From the NCBI GenBank assembly GCA_050953405.1, contig JBMNMP010000001.1:124001-188000 (forward strand): 64,000 nucleotides of DNA, written 5' to 3'. Of this stretch, positions 31,500 through 40,148 are shown in pieces. This stretch comes from RUG100 sp050953405 (GTDB taxonomy: Bacteria > Bacillota > Clostridia > Peptostreptococcales > Anaerovoracaceae). Numbering within the stretch: position 1 is the stretch's first letter; each line of letters begins with the position of its first letter. The translations under genes and the position numbers were made by a program. The notes under the pieces are model-generated. The model saw only the letters and a program-made list of their open reading frames with translations, made no database searches and had not been told where the DNA came from.

Positions 31500-33333
31500 A
31501 GCTGTCCAGCAGCCTGCCCTTATCGCTGTAAGCCCTGACCTTCAGCTCGTTCCCCTCGAGCGACCAGATCTGATAACTGCTCTGCAGGCGACTGACCTTG
31601 CGCACGTAATCCGGCAGGCGATCCCCTTTGTGCATATAATAATCGCGCTTGTACCCGGAGTCGGCCATCAAATAGGTGACCCCGCCGATCTTTTTAGTTC
31701 TCATGTATACGTGCTGATGTCCGCAGCAGACCACATCCACCCCGCAGTTCTCGAACACGGGCACCCAGTCATGGCGTATCAGGTCGTATATGTCGTCGCC
31801 GTCATCGACCACCGGGTAAGCCGGATGATGCATGAAGACGATCTTCCATCGCGCAGGCGAATTCTCGAGATCCTGCTGCAGCCACCTTTTTACCTTCGCG
31901 CGATAACTCTTCCACGCCGCCTCGCCCATGGCTTGCCTCCTCTCATCGAGGAAGATGCTGCTGTTCAGAGAAACAAAGTGACAGTTCCCATAGTCGAACG
32001 AATAATACTCGGGCTGCCCCGTCATCCTGCTGTAGATCTCCGGGGTGATCGAAGTCTCGTGATTGCCGGGAGCCGTCAGCAGCGGTATGCGCGAGAAGAC
32101 CTCTTCACCGGCGTCGAAAAGGGCGTTCCAGTCGTCCATGTCGGGACTCTTTTCAACCATGTCGCCCGTCTGCAGAGTAAAGCGTATCTCATCGTTTGCT
32201 TTGTAAGCCGCGGCGACCATGTGTCCCCACTTTTCATAATCGCGCTCCCGCAGCCCGTACTGCACATCGCCGAGGGACATAAAGCTGAAGGAGCTCCCAT
32301 TCCCGCTGCGCCCTGCGGGAGCGGTCCGGAACTCTCTGACTTCGCTCCACTTGCGCCCGGCGCCCACGGAATAGCGGTATACGGTATCCGGTTTCAAACC
32401 TCTGATATTCACACGGCAGCGGGTATATTCACCTTTGCGCACCACGATGCGCTGCGCTTTCTTCGAACTGTCAAAGTCACCGCGTGCGCGATAACTGCGC
32501 CTGGTCGCGTAGCGAACATACTGGGCTCCTCTGCCGCACGACTTCCAGGATATTTGCTGGCTCTCAGCCGAATCCCCGCGCCAGCTCAGGATCACCTGCT
32601 GCGGCGCCCGCGCCGGCGAATCGGCTGCCAGCGCCGGATCCTGATCCTGAAAGTACATTCCCGCGCCAATGAAGACAGCGCAGAGCAGCGGGAACACGAT
32701 GATAGCCGCCGCATCCTTTGCTTTCATGGTCAAGTGCCGCATGTACGTACGTGTTGGTCTGGAGCGAAAGGCTCTGGCCTCCATCGACGTCGACATATCC
32801 CGGGCGCGGCTCATGGCTCCGGCCAGGATCGGCAGGCATATCTTCAGATAAGTCTTCAGTCTGCTGCGCAGGGACGCCTTTTTCATCTCGGTGCCCCGCA
32901 GCTGGATGCTGTAGTAGACGTCGAGAGCTTCCTCGCGCAGGACCGGGAAGAAATGCAGTCCCGTCATTATCATATAGACCAGCTCGTACGGTATCTTCAT
33001 CTGCACCAGAGCCAGGAGATAGTCACGGATCTCCCCTGTCAGCAGTATGAGAGCCGACATGATGACTATCAGCAGCCGTATGCACAACATGGCACCAATG
33101 ATGTAGCGCCCGAAGACCGCCTGCAGTATGAAGAGAAAAATGACGATCCCGAATGCGCTGCGCGCCTGCCGCAGCTGCCTCGCCGGCTCCACTCCCCCGA
33201 TCAGGAGCACCGCCATTGTAAATAAAAATAGCCCGCAGAGCATGGGGATGTTCTCCACCAGCATTGCCGCTGTGGTTATTGCTATTATCATCACCATCTT
33301 GGCCCGCGGATCGAGCCTGTCCAGCTTACCCAA
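31471..33333 (-). CDS. EcfT-type transporter membrane protein fused to purple-acid-phosphatase-like domain
   Basis: 620 residues in one frame. Residues 1-~205 are an ECF T component: several helices, then the two coupling segments with QLRGTE (~145-149) and MEARAFRSRPT (~184-194) that contact the ATPases. An extra helix (~209-228) would carry the chain across the membrane. Residues ~243-340 are a fibronectin-like N-domain and ~348-600 a metallophosphatase with Gly-Asp at 355-356, Asp391, GNHE 423-426, HHP 502-504 and GHQH 538-541. The phosphatase is thus predicted outside. Last gene of the ECF operon, overlapping the second ATPase by 8 bp. I know no standard family with this fusion. Confidence 0.88.
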   Translation of the reverse strand: MGKLDRLDPRAKMVMIIAITTAAMLVENIPMLCGLFLFTMAVLLIGGVEPARQLRQARSAFGIVIFLFILQAVFGRYIIGAMLCIRLLIVIMSALILLTGEIRDYLLALVQMKIPYELVYMIMTGLHFFPVLREEALDVYYSIQLRGTEMKKASLRSRLKTYLKICLPILAGAMSRARDMSTSMEARAFRSRPTRTYMRHLTMKAKDAAAIIVFPLLCAVFIGAGMYFQDQDPALAADSPARAPQQVILSWRGDSAESQQISWKSCGRGAQYVRYATRRSYRARGDFDSSKKAQRIVVRKGEYTRCRVNIRGLKPDTVYRYSVGAGRKWSEVREFRTAPAGRSGNGSSFSFMSLGDVQYGLRERDYEKWGHMVAAAYKANDEIRFTLQTGDMVEKSPDMDDWNALFDAGEEVFSRIPLLTAPGNHETSITPEIYSRMTGQPEYYSFDYGNCHFVSLNSSIFLDERRQAMGEAAWKSYRAKVKRWLQQDLENSPARWKIVFMHHPAYPVVDDGDDIYDLIRHDWVPVFENCGVDVVCCGHQHVYMRTKKIGGVTYLMADSGYKRDYYMHKGDRLPDYVRKVSRLQSSYQIWSLEGNELKVRAYSDKGRLLDSFTVKGGRSR

Positions 33334-33979
33334 GGATACCTCCCTCCATCACGACTACGCCGTCGGCATAGGAATCGACAAAGTCCCGGTCATGGCTGAT
33401 TATGATGACACTGCAGCTGAGTTCATCGCGCACCCGCAGCAGCTGTTCACCCAGCTGCCGCCGCCGCTCGTAGTCGAGCGAAGCCGTCGGTTCATCCAGC
33501 ATCAGCCAGCCCGGGCGCATGGCGAGCACCGCTGCCAGCACCAGCCGCTGTTTTTCCCCCTGCGACAGGTAGAAGGGAAAGTCATCTTCTCTGCCCGAGA
33601 GCTCAAAGCGCGCCAGATAATCGCGCATGCGCTCCTCGGCTTCATCGCCGCTGAGGCCTGTGTTCTGGAGACCATAGAGCATTTCCTCGCGCACGGAAGT
33701 CGAAAAGATCTGGCGCGCCGGGTTCTGCATCACATAACCTATGCGCCGTCCCATTTCCGCCAGGCTCAGATCTCCAGTGTCTTCGCCGTCCACAGTGACC
33801 GTGCCCGTTTCCGGTTTTAAAATGCCCATGATGATGCGCGACAGCGTGGTCTTGCCGCTGCCGTTTCTCCCGGTCAGCGCAGTGATCCCCGCCGAAGGGA
33901 AGCATGCAGAAAAGCCGTCGAGGACCAGCGGCTCCTTCTTGTCATAGCGAAAGCTTATTTTATCTACTTCTATGCTCAC
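33326..33979 (-). CDS. ECF transporter ATPase, second subunit
   Basis: About 218 residues from a GTG at 33977-33979 behind GGGAAG; the reading frame is open further upstream but inside the previous gene. Walker A GRNGSGKTT, Q-loop MQNPARQIF, signature YLSQGEKQR, Walker B WLMLDEPTASLD and H-loop IISHDRD are intact. It overlaps the first ATPase by 20 bp and EcfT by 8 bp, so EcfA-EcfA'-EcfT are translated together. Powers uptake through a substrate-binding S component. Confidence 0.92.
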   Translation of the reverse strand: MSIEVDKISFRYDKKEPLVLDGFSACFPSAGITALTGRNGSGKTTLSRIIMGILKPETGTVTVDGEDTGDLSLAEMGRRIGYVMQNPARQIFSTSVREEMLYGLQNTGLSGDEAEERMRDYLARFELSGREDDFPFYLSQGEKQRLVLAAVLAMRPGWLMLDEPTASLDYERRRQLGEQLLRVRDELSCSVIIISHDRDFVDSYADGVVVMEGGILG

Positions 33980-34643
33980 TGATCTTCCCTTTCTCCATCC
34001 AGAGGATCTTGTCGACAAAGTCCAGCGATTTGTAATCGTGATCCACCAGCAGTATGGTCCTCCCGCTTTCGCGCAGCCTCTCGAGCGTACCCTTGAGGAT
34101 GGTCTTTCCCTCTTCATCGATGTGCGAGAAAGGCTCGTCCATGATGAGGACCCGCGGCCGCATAGTCAGCACCGAACCAATGGCCACCAGCTGCTTTTGA
34201 CCGCCCGACAGCTTTGCGGGGCTGGTCACTGCAAGATCCGAAATGCGCAGCAGTTCCATCACCTCATCTACGCGGTGCCTGATCTCCACGGGGTCGAGGC
34301 AGAGGTTCTCCGGCCCGAAGGCGAGCTCGTCCTCCACCGTAGTGGCCACGATCTGCCGGTCGGGATCCTGCATCACAAAGCCGACCGTCTCCGCCAGATC
34401 CGCCGGCCCTTTGCCCGTGATATCCTCACCGGCCAGAGTGATCCTGCCGCGAAGATCACCCGGCACACACGCGGGGATGATGCCCGTGAGCGCCTGACAG
34501 AGCGTGCTCTTGCCGCACCCCGACAGCCCGGCCAGTGCCGTGATGCTGCCTTCCTGCACAGCAAAGGACAAATCATCCAGCACACGCCTCTCATCATATC
34601 CTTCGTATGAAAAGGTCACCTGCTCCGCCGTTATGATGTTCAT
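33960..34643 (-). CDS. ECF transporter ATPase, first subunit
   Basis: 227 residues. Walker A GLSGCGKST, Q-loop MQDPDRQIV, signature KLSGGQKQ, Walker B VLIMDEPFSHID, H-loop LLVDHDYKS (Asp-His, typical of EcfA). The start overlaps the stop of the upstream surface-protein gene by 4 bp, which ties the transporter to the surface-protein family. Confidence 0.93.
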   Translation of the reverse strand: MNIITAEQVTFSYEGYDERRVLDDLSFAVQEGSITALAGLSGCGKSTLCQALTGIIPACVPGDLRGRITLAGEDITGKGPADLAETVGFVMQDPDRQIVATTVEDELAFGPENLCLDPVEIRHRVDEVMELLRISDLAVTSPAKLSGGQKQLVAIGSVLTMRPRVLIMDEPFSHIDEEGKTILKGTLERLRESGRTILLVDHDYKSLDFVDKILWMEKGKISEHRSR

Positions 34644-36316
34644 CTTCTGATGCCCTTTGCCGGCGACCAGGAACTGTAAGCCGTCTTGCCGCTGACTTTC
34701 CTGTACGATCTGATCTTGTAGTAATATCTGCGGCCGCGGCGAAGCTTTGTGTCGCTGATCTTGGTGGTGCCGCCTTTGCGCACCGTCCTTATCTTCCTGT
34801 ACCTGCCATGGGCTTTTTTCGCTCTGCTGATCACGTAGTCATTTGCTCCCTGGATCCGGTTCCACCTGATGGTGATCGCCCGACGGCCTTTTTTCTTCAA
34901 TTTGAGGGTCGGCGCTTTGATGATCGCCCTGCCGCTGCATGCCGCGGACTTTGCGCCCTCCAGAGTGTCGCCGAAGGCAGTCCTGTACGCGGCCACGCAA
35001 TATCTGTAAGTAGTCCCCGGCATCAGGCCGCTGTCGCTACAGCTGGTCGTACTGCTGCCCGGCAGCTTTTTGATCGCTTTATAACTGCGGCTCCTGCTGT
35101 CGTATCTGTAGAGGATATATCCCTCCGCAGCCTCGCTGGGCTGCCATGATATCCTCAGTGAACCCGTGCCCCCGTAAACCGCTTTCAGGCCCGCGGGAGC
35201 CGCCGGCGCACTGATATTGTCGTTTACCACCTGCCCGCTCTTTGAGAGCACGCAGATCCTGGCCAGGTCGTAGAAAACACTCTCTTCTTTAGTGCTGCCA
35301 GGCGTATAAAGAGCATAGTATCCGCTCTGTTCCGCCGGTGTCGCCATGCCGTCGCTGTAAGCCCAGGCGATGACGCTGCCGGCTATCTGCGACTGCTGGA
35401 TAGTCTTCAGCCTGCCATTGATGTCGGTCAGCTGCAGCTTGTATCCCTGGTGTTCATCGAGCACGCTCTGGAGGCTCATGCTCCTGAGGGCGTCAGCCAG
35501 TTCCACGCCCCTGACTTTGTGGGTCACCGTGCGGCCGTCATCCGTAAAGGTGTAATCCCTGTCCACGATCCCGCCGTTGATCATCATTTCAAGACGATAG
35601 TTGAAAATGCCGCTGTCGTTCATGATAGCGGGCGGATACTTGTTGACCACGATCATATCCGTACCGCTGACAAAATGACAGTTGTTGTTATCCTTCAGGG
35701 ACTTCTGTCCGAACACGAGCACCGCATTTCCCCTTGCCAGTCTCTCCGCAGTGTCGGGCACCACTCCCTGGGCCCGATCTCCGGTCTGCATCGAACTCTT
35801 GAACAGCGCCAGCAGGGGATCCGCACTGGGCGTCCCTGTGAGATCCGTCTCCCCCGGTGCAAAATATTTGAGGCTGCCGAGCTCGCTCATCAGCTGCGTG
35901 CCGCCGTAGCCGTCCCTGGCGACCACAGAAAACGACTGCACTTGCGCCGTTCCACCGGCGACTGTATTCTCGAGCATTGTCTTGATGTCGAGGCCCGCTG
36001 CGCGGCTGTAATGATAAGTATCCCCGCCGTGGTTCTCGTAAGATGAATATACCCTGTCTTCCTTGAATGCATCGTCACCGATGCCATATCCGGCCGCACT
36101 GCGGTCATCCTTTATCTTTTCTATTTGATCCTCGCTCAGCATCAGCACATCGCCGCGAAAGCCCGTGTTGCCCTTCACGCCTTCGCCCATGAGCACCAGA
36201 CCCGGCTGGAAGGAGTCGCTCGCAAAAGCCTGTGCGCCCGGCACCAGTGTCATCGCAGCGGCAACTATGAAAGCCGCCGAACCAGTGAGTATCCTCTGCA
36301 ATAATTTTCGTTTCAT
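34640..36316 (-). CDS. Secreted surface protein: two SUOX-like domains and two basic FN3 domains
   Basis: About 558 residues from ATG 36314-36316 (AAAGGAG). An N-terminal signal sequence (LLQRILTGSAAFIVAAAMTL) precedes two divergent MsrP/SUOX-like domains, recognised by AAGLDIKTML with VVARDGYG, and VRGVELADAL followed later by VIAWAYSDG. The C-terminal ~190 residues are two fibronectin-III domains ending in a very basic stretch (RRGRRYYYKIRSYRKVSG). No LPXTG or SLH motif. It is the gene between the other surface protein and the ECF ATPases, with a 4-bp overlap to the latter. Likely a ligand-binding wall protein of the transporter. Confidence 0.72.
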   Translation of the reverse strand: MKRKLLQRILTGSAAFIVAAAMTLVPGAQAFASDSFQPGLVLMGEGVKGNTGFRGDVLMLSEDQIEKIKDDRSAAGYGIGDDAFKEDRVYSSYENHGGDTYHYSRAAGLDIKTMLENTVAGGTAQVQSFSVVARDGYGGTQLMSELGSLKYFAPGETDLTGTPSADPLLALFKSSMQTGDRAQGVVPDTAERLARGNAVLVFGQKSLKDNNNCHFVSGTDMIVVNKYPPAIMNDSGIFNYRLEMMINGGIVDRDYTFTDDGRTVTHKVRGVELADALRSMSLQSVLDEHQGYKLQLTDINGRLKTIQQSQIAGSVIAWAYSDGMATPAEQSGYYALYTPGSTKEESVFYDLARICVLSKSGQVVNDNISAPAAPAGLKAVYGGTGSLRISWQPSEAAEGYILYRYDSRSRSYKAIKKLPGSSTTSCSDSGLMPGTTYRYCVAAYRTAFGDTLEGAKSAACSGRAIIKAPTLKLKKKGRRAITIRWNRIQGANDYVISRAKKAHGRYRKIRTVRKGGTTKISDTKLRRGRRYYYKIRSYRKVSGKTAYSSWSPAKGIRR

Positions 36317-36339
36317 CTCCGCCTCTCCTTTATTACTCC

Positions 36340-36369
36340 AACAGCCGATGATAAAAATCACCGGCTGTT
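36340..36369. other. Intercistronic 13-bp hairpin between two surface-protein genes
   Basis: AACAGCCGATGAT and ATCACCGGCTGTT pair over 13 positions (one G-T) with a four-base loop. It lies between the stop of the 38304 gene and the ribosome site of the 36316 gene. No T tract follows, so it may stabilise or process the mRNA or attenuate the downstream ECF genes. Confidence 0.6.
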
Positions 36370-36399
36370 TCAAAGTGTCAAAAATGCACGTAGCTGCTG

Positions 36400-38304
36400 T
36401 TAACGCTTGATATTAACTATGTTTGAATACTTGCTGTATACGGTCTTCTTGCCTGCCATTCTGTAAGCGCGTACCTTATAGTAGTATCTCTTTCCCTTCT
36501 TGAGCTTTTTGTTGATGAAAGCAGTCTTTCTGACTGTGGCCACCTTCTTGAACCTGCCGTGCTTCTTTGTTGTGCGATAGACTTTGTAGCCTCTGGCACC
36601 CGGCACCTTCTTCCAGCTGACCTTAATAGCCCTCTTGCTGTATCTTCTGGCCTTGATCCTCGGAGCATTGAGCACAGTTCTGCCGCTCTTTGCCGCCGAG
36701 AAGACAGCTTCGATACCCGAGCTGCTGACAGCCTTGACCTTATAATAGTATCTGGTTCCCGTCAGCAGTCCGCCGTTGGTGAAGGAAGTCGCTCTGGTAG
36801 TGGCTATCTTCTTGTAAGCTCCCTTCGCGGAAGCAGCACGGTAGATCTCATAGCTGGCAGCGCCGTCCGCCTTGCTCCAGGAAAGTGCCAGTCTGTCATA
36901 GCGGCTGGATTTTACCTTGAGCCCGGTTACCGTCGCCGGTACCTGTCCGATCGCGATCTTCGCATTGGCATATTCGAGAGGCTTTTTGCCTGACTGCACA
37001 TTATAGTCCGCACCGTCATTGCTGTACTCCAGCGGAGCACTGGTCTTATCGATGATGACCGAGTGAGCATAATCCAGCGGGGTCCTCTTTCTGTTGCTGA
37101 TGTTTGTGCTGCTCTTGGACTGAGAGTAATATTCAGCAACGAAGTAGTTGTCAACAGTATCCGTTATATCTTTCTTGACGCCGTTCGCATCGATGAGGTA
37201 TACCTTGCTGCCTGCCGGAACAGTGCCGATCAGATCCTTCAGTTCTTTGCCCTGATATCTGATGTACATCGGCTTGTCGTATCCGAAGTACTCATATACA
37301 GTGCCCTCATTCATTCCGTCAGCCGGATACTGGACACTGTCTGCATTGATCTGCGAACGCTTGAGCGAGGATGCTGTACCGTCCTTTATCATCTCAAAGA
37401 AAGGATTTTCGCTGAAAGTAAAGGCCACTTCCTGTGTCGCATCGCTGCCTATGGTGATTTCCTTTTCCTTCTGTGTATCTGTCAGAGTCGCCCAGGGCAC
37501 ATCCGCATTAGGCTTGGCTTCCCATTTGATCCCTGCGGGGAATCCCAGGATCTCCTTGTCATTAGCGATCTTGACACCGTTTTCATCGACACTGGTCACC
37601 TGATATCCGCACTCACCGGTGAAGTCGCCGCTGGGGCTGATGACTACGCCGTTGAGCATCTTGAGAGTGGAGTCGTTGGCGCTGGTTCCCTGCCTGTAAG
37701 CTCTGACGTATGACATGTCGCGGTCATAATTGATGAAATCGGAGTATTCGGTTTCATTTACATTATTTTCATCCGGGTGATCATAGGTAGTCTTGGCTGC
37801 ATATCCTATGATAGTATCCGCAGGTCCCGGGAATGTCGAGCCGTTTCCGGTACCGTCCGCTGCTGTGAGACCACCTATGGTGTCTTTGTAGTTCGCTGCG
37901 GAAGCGTGGAAAGCATCTTCCTCCATGTACTGTATCGTCCAGCTGTCATCCCATGTGATGCCCGTGGTGTCATCGAGCAGAGTCTTCAGCTTTGCTCCCT
38001 TGACACTGACGTTCTCGGTGACGCCGTGGTTGACAAATTTGTACTGCTGCTCCTGATTGACAGCCTTTATTTCGTCCAGTGTGTAATAGTACACTGCATC
38101 GTTTGCTCCGGTGACCGTACCATCGCCGTCACCATCGACAGCTATATAGAATATCGCTCCGGCAGCGCTGCCGCCCGGCGCCTTCTTTTCAGCCGCCTTT
38201 GCTGTGTCCGCTTGTATGTAAGCGAAACAGGACAGTATCATCGCTATCGTGAGGATGATCGCTGTCAACTTTCTTCTGGTCGCTCTTGCTTCTCCCATTT
38301 TCAT
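36400..38304 (-). CDS. Secreted surface protein: SUOX-like domains and two basic FN3 domains
   Basis: About 634 residues from ATG 38302-38304. Signal sequence RRKLTAIILTIAMILSCFAY, then two SUOX-like domains (VKGAKLKTLLDD with YYYTLDEI ahead of it; YQGKELKDLIG later), then two fibronectin-III domains (GLKVKSSRYDRLALSW; IKARRYSKRAIKVSW) ending in a basic tail. The ribosome site GAAAGGAG is separated from the ATG by a GTGCGCC-T-GGCGCAC palindrome, an unusual arrangement. The gene is preceded by a Crp-type site and extended -10 and starts the unit leading to the ECF ATPases and EcfT. Confidence 0.72.
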   Translation of the reverse strand: MKMGEARATRRKLTAIILTIAMILSCFAYIQADTAKAAEKKAPGGSAAGAIFYIAVDGDGDGTVTGANDAVYYYTLDEIKAVNQEQQYKFVNHGVTENVSVKGAKLKTLLDDTTGITWDDSWTIQYMEEDAFHASAANYKDTIGGLTAADGTGNGSTFPGPADTIIGYAAKTTYDHPDENNVNETEYSDFINYDRDMSYVRAYRQGTSANDSTLKMLNGVVISPSGDFTGECGYQVTSVDENGVKIANDKEILGFPAGIKWEAKPNADVPWATLTDTQKEKEITIGSDATQEVAFTFSENPFFEMIKDGTASSLKRSQINADSVQYPADGMNEGTVYEYFGYDKPMYIRYQGKELKDLIGTVPAGSKVYLIDANGVKKDITDTVDNYFVAEYYSQSKSSTNISNRKRTPLDYAHSVIIDKTSAPLEYSNDGADYNVQSGKKPLEYANAKIAIGQVPATVTGLKVKSSRYDRLALSWSKADGAASYEIYRAASAKGAYKKIATTRATSFTNGGLLTGTRYYYKVKAVSSSGIEAVFSAAKSGRTVLNAPRIKARRYSKRAIKVSWKKVPGARGYKVYRTTKKHGRFKKVATVRKTAFINKKLKKGKRYYYKVRAYRMAGKKTVYSKYSNIVNIKR

Positions 38305-38308
38305 TTTC

Positions 38309-38331
38309 GTGCGCCAGGCGCACTCTCCTTT
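38309..38331 (-). promoter_or_regulatory. Ribosome site plus hairpin before the 38304 start
   Basis: GAAAGGAG followed by the 15-nt palindrome GTGCGCCTGGCGCAC (38323-38309) and then four bases to the ATG. Folding the palindrome would bring the ribosome site to normal distance from the start. Confidence 0.5.
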
Positions 38332-38355
38332 CCGTTCATTAAACAAATGTATTTT

Positions 38356-38398
38356 ATTTTAACACATGAATAACGGGCATTTTGTTGTTCAACCAACA
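38356..38398 (-). promoter_or_regulatory. Crp/Fnr-type activated promoter 1 (TGTTG-N6-CAACA)
   Basis: Palindrome TGTTGTTCAACCAACA at 38383-38398 (centre 38390.5) and, on the minus strand, extended -10 TGTTAAAAT with TAAAAT at 38361-38356 (centre 38358.5). The centre-to-centre distance is 32 bp, identical to promoters 2 and 3, which places the site near -41.5 (class II activation). Confidence 0.75.
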
Positions 38399-38404
38399 TT
38401 AATT

Positions 38405-38956
38405 CTACTCACGGCAGATTATTTTCACGAGGAACTTTGTGCCCCGATTCCCATAGGTATCTTCAGTGAAGACGACACGCATCGGTCCGGCGCCGCCGTC
38501 GTTGAAATGCTCGAGTGCTCTCCCGTCTTTTGCATAAGCTACAATGACATCATTGCCCCCGGCGATCTCTTTTGCTGAAGCCGCCGATGAATATCCGTCC
38601 CCGGCAGAGAAAATATAAGTCCTGGTTTTCTTCACCAGCGCCGGATCCGCATCCCTGACTATGTCGGCGACGGGGACCCCGGTAAAGACGCCCTTCTCAT
38701 CAGCGTGCTGCGCGGAGAGCAGTTTGGCATATTCATTCACAGACTTCATCCTGCGGATCTCGTTCAAGGTGTATTTTTTCACCGTCTTCGTCTTGCCGTT
38801 CGCCATGCGCTGCACCGAAAGGGTATAGCCGTCGTCCCCGCCGCGGTGTCCCGAATGATTGATCCAGGCGGTGACCGCGACTACGAGCACCAGGATCACA
38901 AAACCGATTACTATTGTCTTTCCGCCCAGCTTCAGCTTGCGGGTCTTAGTGCTCAT
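38405..38956 (-). CDS. Membrane-anchored SUOX-like domain protein
   Basis: 183 residues: a short basic N-terminus, one membrane helix (~14-32) and an extracellular SUOX/MsrP-like domain with KYTLNEIRRMKS, FTGVPVADIV, SAGDGYSS, DVIVAYAKDG and GPMRVVFTE. No cysteine lies where the molybdenum ligand of MsrP would be, between the KYTLNEIR strand and FTGV. It overlaps the ECF S component gene by 11 bp, so it is probably the membrane-bound partner of that transporter. Confidence 0.75.
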   Translation of the reverse strand: MSTKTRKLKLGGKTIVIGFVILVLVVAVTAWINHSGHRGGDDGYTLSVQRMANGKTKTVKKYTLNEIRRMKSVNEYAKLLSAQHADEKGVFTGVPVADIVRDADPALVKKTRTYIFSAGDGYSSAASAKEIAGGNDVIVAYAKDGRALEHFNDGGAGPMRVVFTEDTYGNRGTKFLVKIICRE

Positions 38957-39524
38957 TCTGCTTGTCCGCCTTTCCGCCGCCGCGTATCATGTGGTACTTG
39001 TCCATCACCAGCAGCAGCTGCCATGCCAGCAGGCCGCCGAGGCCTCCCGAGAGCAGGGCTACCGCCAGTATCAGGATCAAATAGACTCCCGGTGCCTGAA
39101 AGAAGACCACGTTGACGCATGCCGTGCCCGCCGCATTGGCCACCGCGCCCGCCATCACAGCGCATCCGCGGCAGCATACCCGGTGTCCCGTGATCAGCAG
39201 CGCGATATCCATGCAGAGTCCCGGAGTTATGTAGGTAAAAAGGCTCATGACGCCGTGCGATCCGATCACTCCGGTGACCATCACGAGCACCGCCTGCACG
39301 ATGGCGATGATAGTAGCCGTGCCCGGCTTTTTTACGATCCCGTAGCCTACTACCAGCCACATCATGTACAGTCCTCCGGCAAAAGCACCGCTGGGGACCA
39401 TCAGCGGACCGGCAATCAGGTGTGCAATGGGGACCACTACCGGCTTCAGGGCTATGCCTATAGCCGCCATGATGGCCATGACCACCAGATCATAGACCGT
39501 GAATTTGCGCATCAGCTTACCCAT
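38946..39524 (-). CDS. ECF transporter S component (substrate-binding), substrate unknown
   Basis: 192 residues with about five to six hydrophobic helices and the S-component pattern: FTVYDLVVMAIMAAIGIAL, PSGAFAGGLYMMWLVVGYG and GLGGLLAWQLL. No other obvious S component is in the locus, so it should pair with the EcfA/EcfT set at 31.5-34.6 kb, although it lies in a separate transcription unit. It sits between two SUOX-like proteins (overlap of 11 bp and gap of 3 bp). Closest general resemblance is to ThiW/HmpT-like S components, but the ligand cannot be inferred from sequence. Confidence 0.72.
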   Translation of the reverse strand: MGKLMRKFTVYDLVVMAIMAAIGIALKPVVVPIAHLIAGPLMVPSGAFAGGLYMMWLVVGYGIVKKPGTATIIAIVQAVLVMVTGVIGSHGVMSLFTYITPGLCMDIALLITGHRVCCRGCAVMAGAVANAAGTACVNVVFFQAPGVYLILILAVALLSGGLGGLLAWQLLLVMDKYHMIRGGGKADKQNEH

Positions 39525-39527
39525 GAT

Positions 39528-40133
39528 CTAGTCCTCCACCTCGATTTTTTTCACATAGGCCGCCCAGCCCTGCATGTTGAAGTCCATGGTATCCTTGCTG
39601 TCAAAATCCTCCTGTCCGTAGACCAGGCGCAGCGGGGTTCCTTTGTCGGGATTGAAATCCTTGTTGCTGCCCATCCGGGTCCCCTTCTTTACGATGGCGA
39701 TCATAGGGGGGACTTTTTCGCCTTTGGCAGTATTTTCATCGGGGAAATAGTAGAGGCCGTAAAGGCTGTCCACATCGTATTCCCTGGAGTATCCGTCGCT
39801 GCAGCTGACCTTTATCTCTTTGGCATCGCCGTAACCGGCATCGCTCAGCAGGGTCTTAAGATCGACACCGGTGTAGCGGCTGGTGAATCTCTTGTTGCCA
39901 TGCGTCTTGTTCCTGCCGCTGTAATCGTGCGTTTCCTGCTTCATCGCTTTGAGGTCGGCGAGCGAATAACCATGATCACCCTGATCGCCGGTGATGGTCA
40001 GTGTGGCCTTGCTCGCATTCCCGGCCTTTTGGCTTCCGTCGTCCTGCGCTTTGTCATTCGAACTGCTGCCGCAGGCGACCAGCGAAAAGGCCACCACGAG
40101 GCACAGTATCACAGCAAATATCTTTTTCTTCAT
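39528..40133 (-). CDS. SUOX-like domain lipoprotein
   Basis: 201 residues. Lipobox LVAC (Cys21), short Ser/Asn linker, then one SUOX-like domain: YSLADLKAMKQE, YTGVDLKTLL, SCSDGYSREYDV, PMIAIVKKGT, TPLRLVYGQ, WAAYVKKIEV. It is the clearest example of the domain in the locus. The position of the molybdenum cysteine is empty. Attached to the outer face of the membrane next to the S component, it is a candidate ligand receptor. Confidence 0.8.
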   Translation of the reverse strand: MKKKIFAVILCLVVAFSLVACGSSSNDKAQDDGSQKAGNASKATLTITGDQGDHGYSLADLKAMKQETHDYSGRNKTHGNKRFTSRYTGVDLKTLLSDAGYGDAKEIKVSCSDGYSREYDVDSLYGLYYFPDENTAKGEKVPPMIAIVKKGTRMGSNKDFNPDKGTPLRLVYGQEDFDSKDTMDFNMQGWAAYVKKIEVED

Positions 40134-40148
40134 TTTCCTCTCCTTGCT

